Of a stretch of DNA of 64,000 nucleotides, positions 62,739 through 64,000 are shown one piece after another. The notes beneath the pieces were generated by a model, which saw only the letters and a program-made list of their open reading frames with translations, did not search any database and had not been told where the DNA came from. A program made the translations under genes and the position numbers. Each line of letters starts with the position of its first letter. Within the stretch, counting starts at the first letter, position 1. Source of the stretch: Actinernus sp. WN-2022 (lineage: Eukaryota; Cnidaria; Anthozoa; Actiniaria; Actinernidae); assembly GCA_030867875.1 (NCBI GenBank), contig JAOWCC010001634.1, forward strand, positions 54,222,021-54,286,020. The letters are read 5' to 3'.

Positions 62739-64000
62739 ATGGAACAGATACGATTTAACTACTCAATGAAGAATATACCTATCCCCTCAAGAAACTCCTA
62801 CCTAAAAAGCCTTATAGAAAAAGTAGAGAGCGTTGTCAAGCGAATGAGATGGAAAGCATTTTTTTACGAAAAGAAACCCGAAGAAAAAGACCAAACACAC
62901 CGTGAACCCGACAACAAATACGGATTTAAATCCCGCAAATGCCCTCCACAACACGAAGATCTCGACAGATTCGAAGCTGACCTCATGGACATGATGAACA
63001 ACGTACAATTCAGAAAAACACAAGACGAATTTCAGACCCAGCTCAACAATGATATACAAAGAATCAAGACGTCAAACAAAGTATTCATCCCCGCCGACAA
63101 AACCACTAACATTTATGAAGTAGATGCACGAGAACACGAAAAACTAATCCAGAACAGTATAACAACAACCTACAAAAAGACAAACGCGAACACCATACAC
63201 AAAATCAACAAAGAAGCAAAAGACATAGCAGCGGAACTCGACATTCAAGACAGAACAGAACGCATGGCAGAACGACAAGCATTCATATCACTTAAGGACC
63301 ACAAAGAAAACTTCACCAATAATCCAACCTGCAGACTAATCAACCCAGCCAAAAGCGAAATAGGAAAGATCAGCAAGCAAATACTACAGAAAATTAACAC
63401 CGATATTCGAGCCAAGACACCACTCAACCAATGGAATAACTCCTACTCCGTCATCGACTGGTTTACTAACATCCCCAACAAGCATCAACACACGTTCACG
63501 GTCTTCGACATCGAAAGCTTCTACCCTTCAATCTCCCAAGAACTGCTAACCAAAGCCATTAACTTCGCCAAAAAAAACACAAAGATCACTAACCAAGACA
63601 TCGACATCATAATGCACTCCAGAAAATCGCTTCTATTCCACAACGGATCACCCTGGATAAAAAAAGACAACGACGAACTATTCGACGTAGCTATGGGAAG
63701 CTTTGACGGCGCAGAAGTATGCGAGCTAGTTGGGCTTTTCATACTTAACGACCTAACATCGAAATACGGAACAGACAACATCGGACTATACAGAGACGAC
63801 GGACTCGCTGTTTTCAAGAACACCTCAGCATCACAAGCAGACAGAATACGGAAAGACATAACAAGACGCTTCAAAGAACACGACCTCAAAATAACTATAC
63901 AAACCAATCTGAAATCGGTAGACTACCTCGACGTAACATTCAACCTGACAACCGGATCCTTCCAACCATACCGAAAACCGAACGATGAGCCCATTTACAT
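62739..64000 (+). CDS. Penelope-like reverse transcriptase, unit R7, cut by window end
   Basis: First 420 or so codons of the same frame, ATG at 62,739, open to the end of the window. It has the same Asn at about residue 280 as R6 and contains all reverse transcriptase motifs up to about IYINTK. Confidence 0.92.
   Translation, partial: MEQIRFNYSMKNIPIPSRNSYLKSLIEKVESVVKRMRWKAFFYEKKPEEKDQTHREPDNKYGFKSRKCPPQHEDLDRFEADLMDMMNNVQFRKTQDEFQTQLNNDIQRIKTSNKVFIPADKTTNIYEVDAREHEKLIQNSITTTYKKTNANTIHKINKEAKDIAAELDIQDRTERMAERQAFISLKDHKENFTNNPTCRLINPAKSEIGKISKQILQKINTDIRAKTPLNQWNNSYSVIDWFTNIPNKHQHTFTVFDIESFYPSISQELLTKAINFAKKNTKITNQDIDIIMHSRKSLLFHNGSPWIKKDNDELFDVAMGSFDGAEVCELVGLFILNDLTSKYGTDNIGLYRDDGLAVFKNTSASQADRIRKDITRRFKEHDLKITIQTNLKSVDYLDVTFNLTTGSFQPYRKPNDEPIY

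Larger units (their letters stand above)
40889..64000. mobile_element. Palindromic tandem array of Penelope-like retroelements
   Basis: Units of 2,570 bases: two on the minus strand left of 45,330 (one complete, one 5'-truncated) and, on the plus strand, one 5'-truncated followed by at least seven more, the last cut by the window end. Each complete unit has a 2,133-base reverse transcriptase frame and a 437-base spacer holding the hammerhead motif. RT starts on the plus strand lie at 47,320, 49,890, 52,459, 55,029, 57,599, 60,169 and 62,739, a spacing of 2,570 with one of 2,569 (a 1-base deletion). The two arms match for about 4.4 kb with only a few substitutions. Confidence 0.93.

Noticed and set aside
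1..64000. tRNA, rRNA or bacterial operon features
   Set aside because: I saw no tRNA cloverleaf, rRNA segment or ribosome-binding-site-led operon; a covariance search was not possible here.

Overview
The window is eukaryotic, from an invertebrate animal and probably a cnidarian. It is AT-rich, has no bacterial operons or ribosome binding sites, and is almost entirely layered transposable elements. The host guess rests on my recollection of similar protein families, not on a search. The only possible host-gene trace is a short putative exon at about 40.46-40.69 kb that resembles the proline-rich C-terminus of proteasome inhibitor PI31.

Region 1 (1 to about 28.15 kb) is a large endogenous Polinton/Maverick element of the adintovirus-like kind. 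Terminal inverted repeats (1-268 and from 27,388 rightwards) carry an AT-rich satellite. Between them are a zinc-ribbon VLTF3-like gene, a small hydrophobic protein gene (split), two unassigned virion-type genes, a collagen-like fibre gene, an A32-like packaging ATPase, several conserved unknown genes, a penton-like gene, a major capsid-like gene, an adenain-like cysteine protease, a phospholipase A2-like protein followed by a DDE integrase with chromodomain, a small C2H2 protein, and remnants of an SF1 helicase and a GIY-YIG protein. Genes left of about 15.4 kb run mostly leftward and genes to the right run rightward from a shared AT-rich promoter gap. No protein-primed DNA polymerase B is visible and most genes carry stops or frameshifts, so this copy looks dead. 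It has been hit by a full-length CR1/L2-type LINE (about 2.52-7.47 kb) that split the hydrophobic protein gene, by two rounds of 2.42-kb tandem duplication (7.1-14.4 kb) that followed the LINE insertion, and by a 1.95-kb piggyBac-like foldback with TTAA target duplication (17.08-19.03 kb) inside the penton-like gene.

Region 2 (about 28.15-40.9 kb) is a mosaic of degraded non-LTR retrotransposons, minisatellites and foldback elements. It contains a CR1-like ORF1 relic interrupted by a small foldback (29.0-30.5 kb), a longer L2/CR1-type LINE on the minus strand (33.3-38.0 kb) with the 5'-truncated end of another LINE nested inside it, and a pair of roughly 400-500 bp inverted repeats that bracket this LINE (31.85-32.25 and 38.57-39.09 kb).

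Region 3 (about 40.89 kb to the window end) is an array of Penelope-like retroelements. Each 2,570-bp unit encodes a 710-residue reverse transcriptase with a CxC zinc finger and C-terminal GIY-YIG nuclease, and carries a minimal hammerhead ribozyme motif between units. Two units point left and at least seven point right. They meet head to head in two 5'-truncated copies at a perfect palindrome centred at 45,330/45,331. Units are nearly identical; four of the complete-length rightward ORFs and one leftward ORF are intact, one has a 1-base frameshift and one a nonsense codon.
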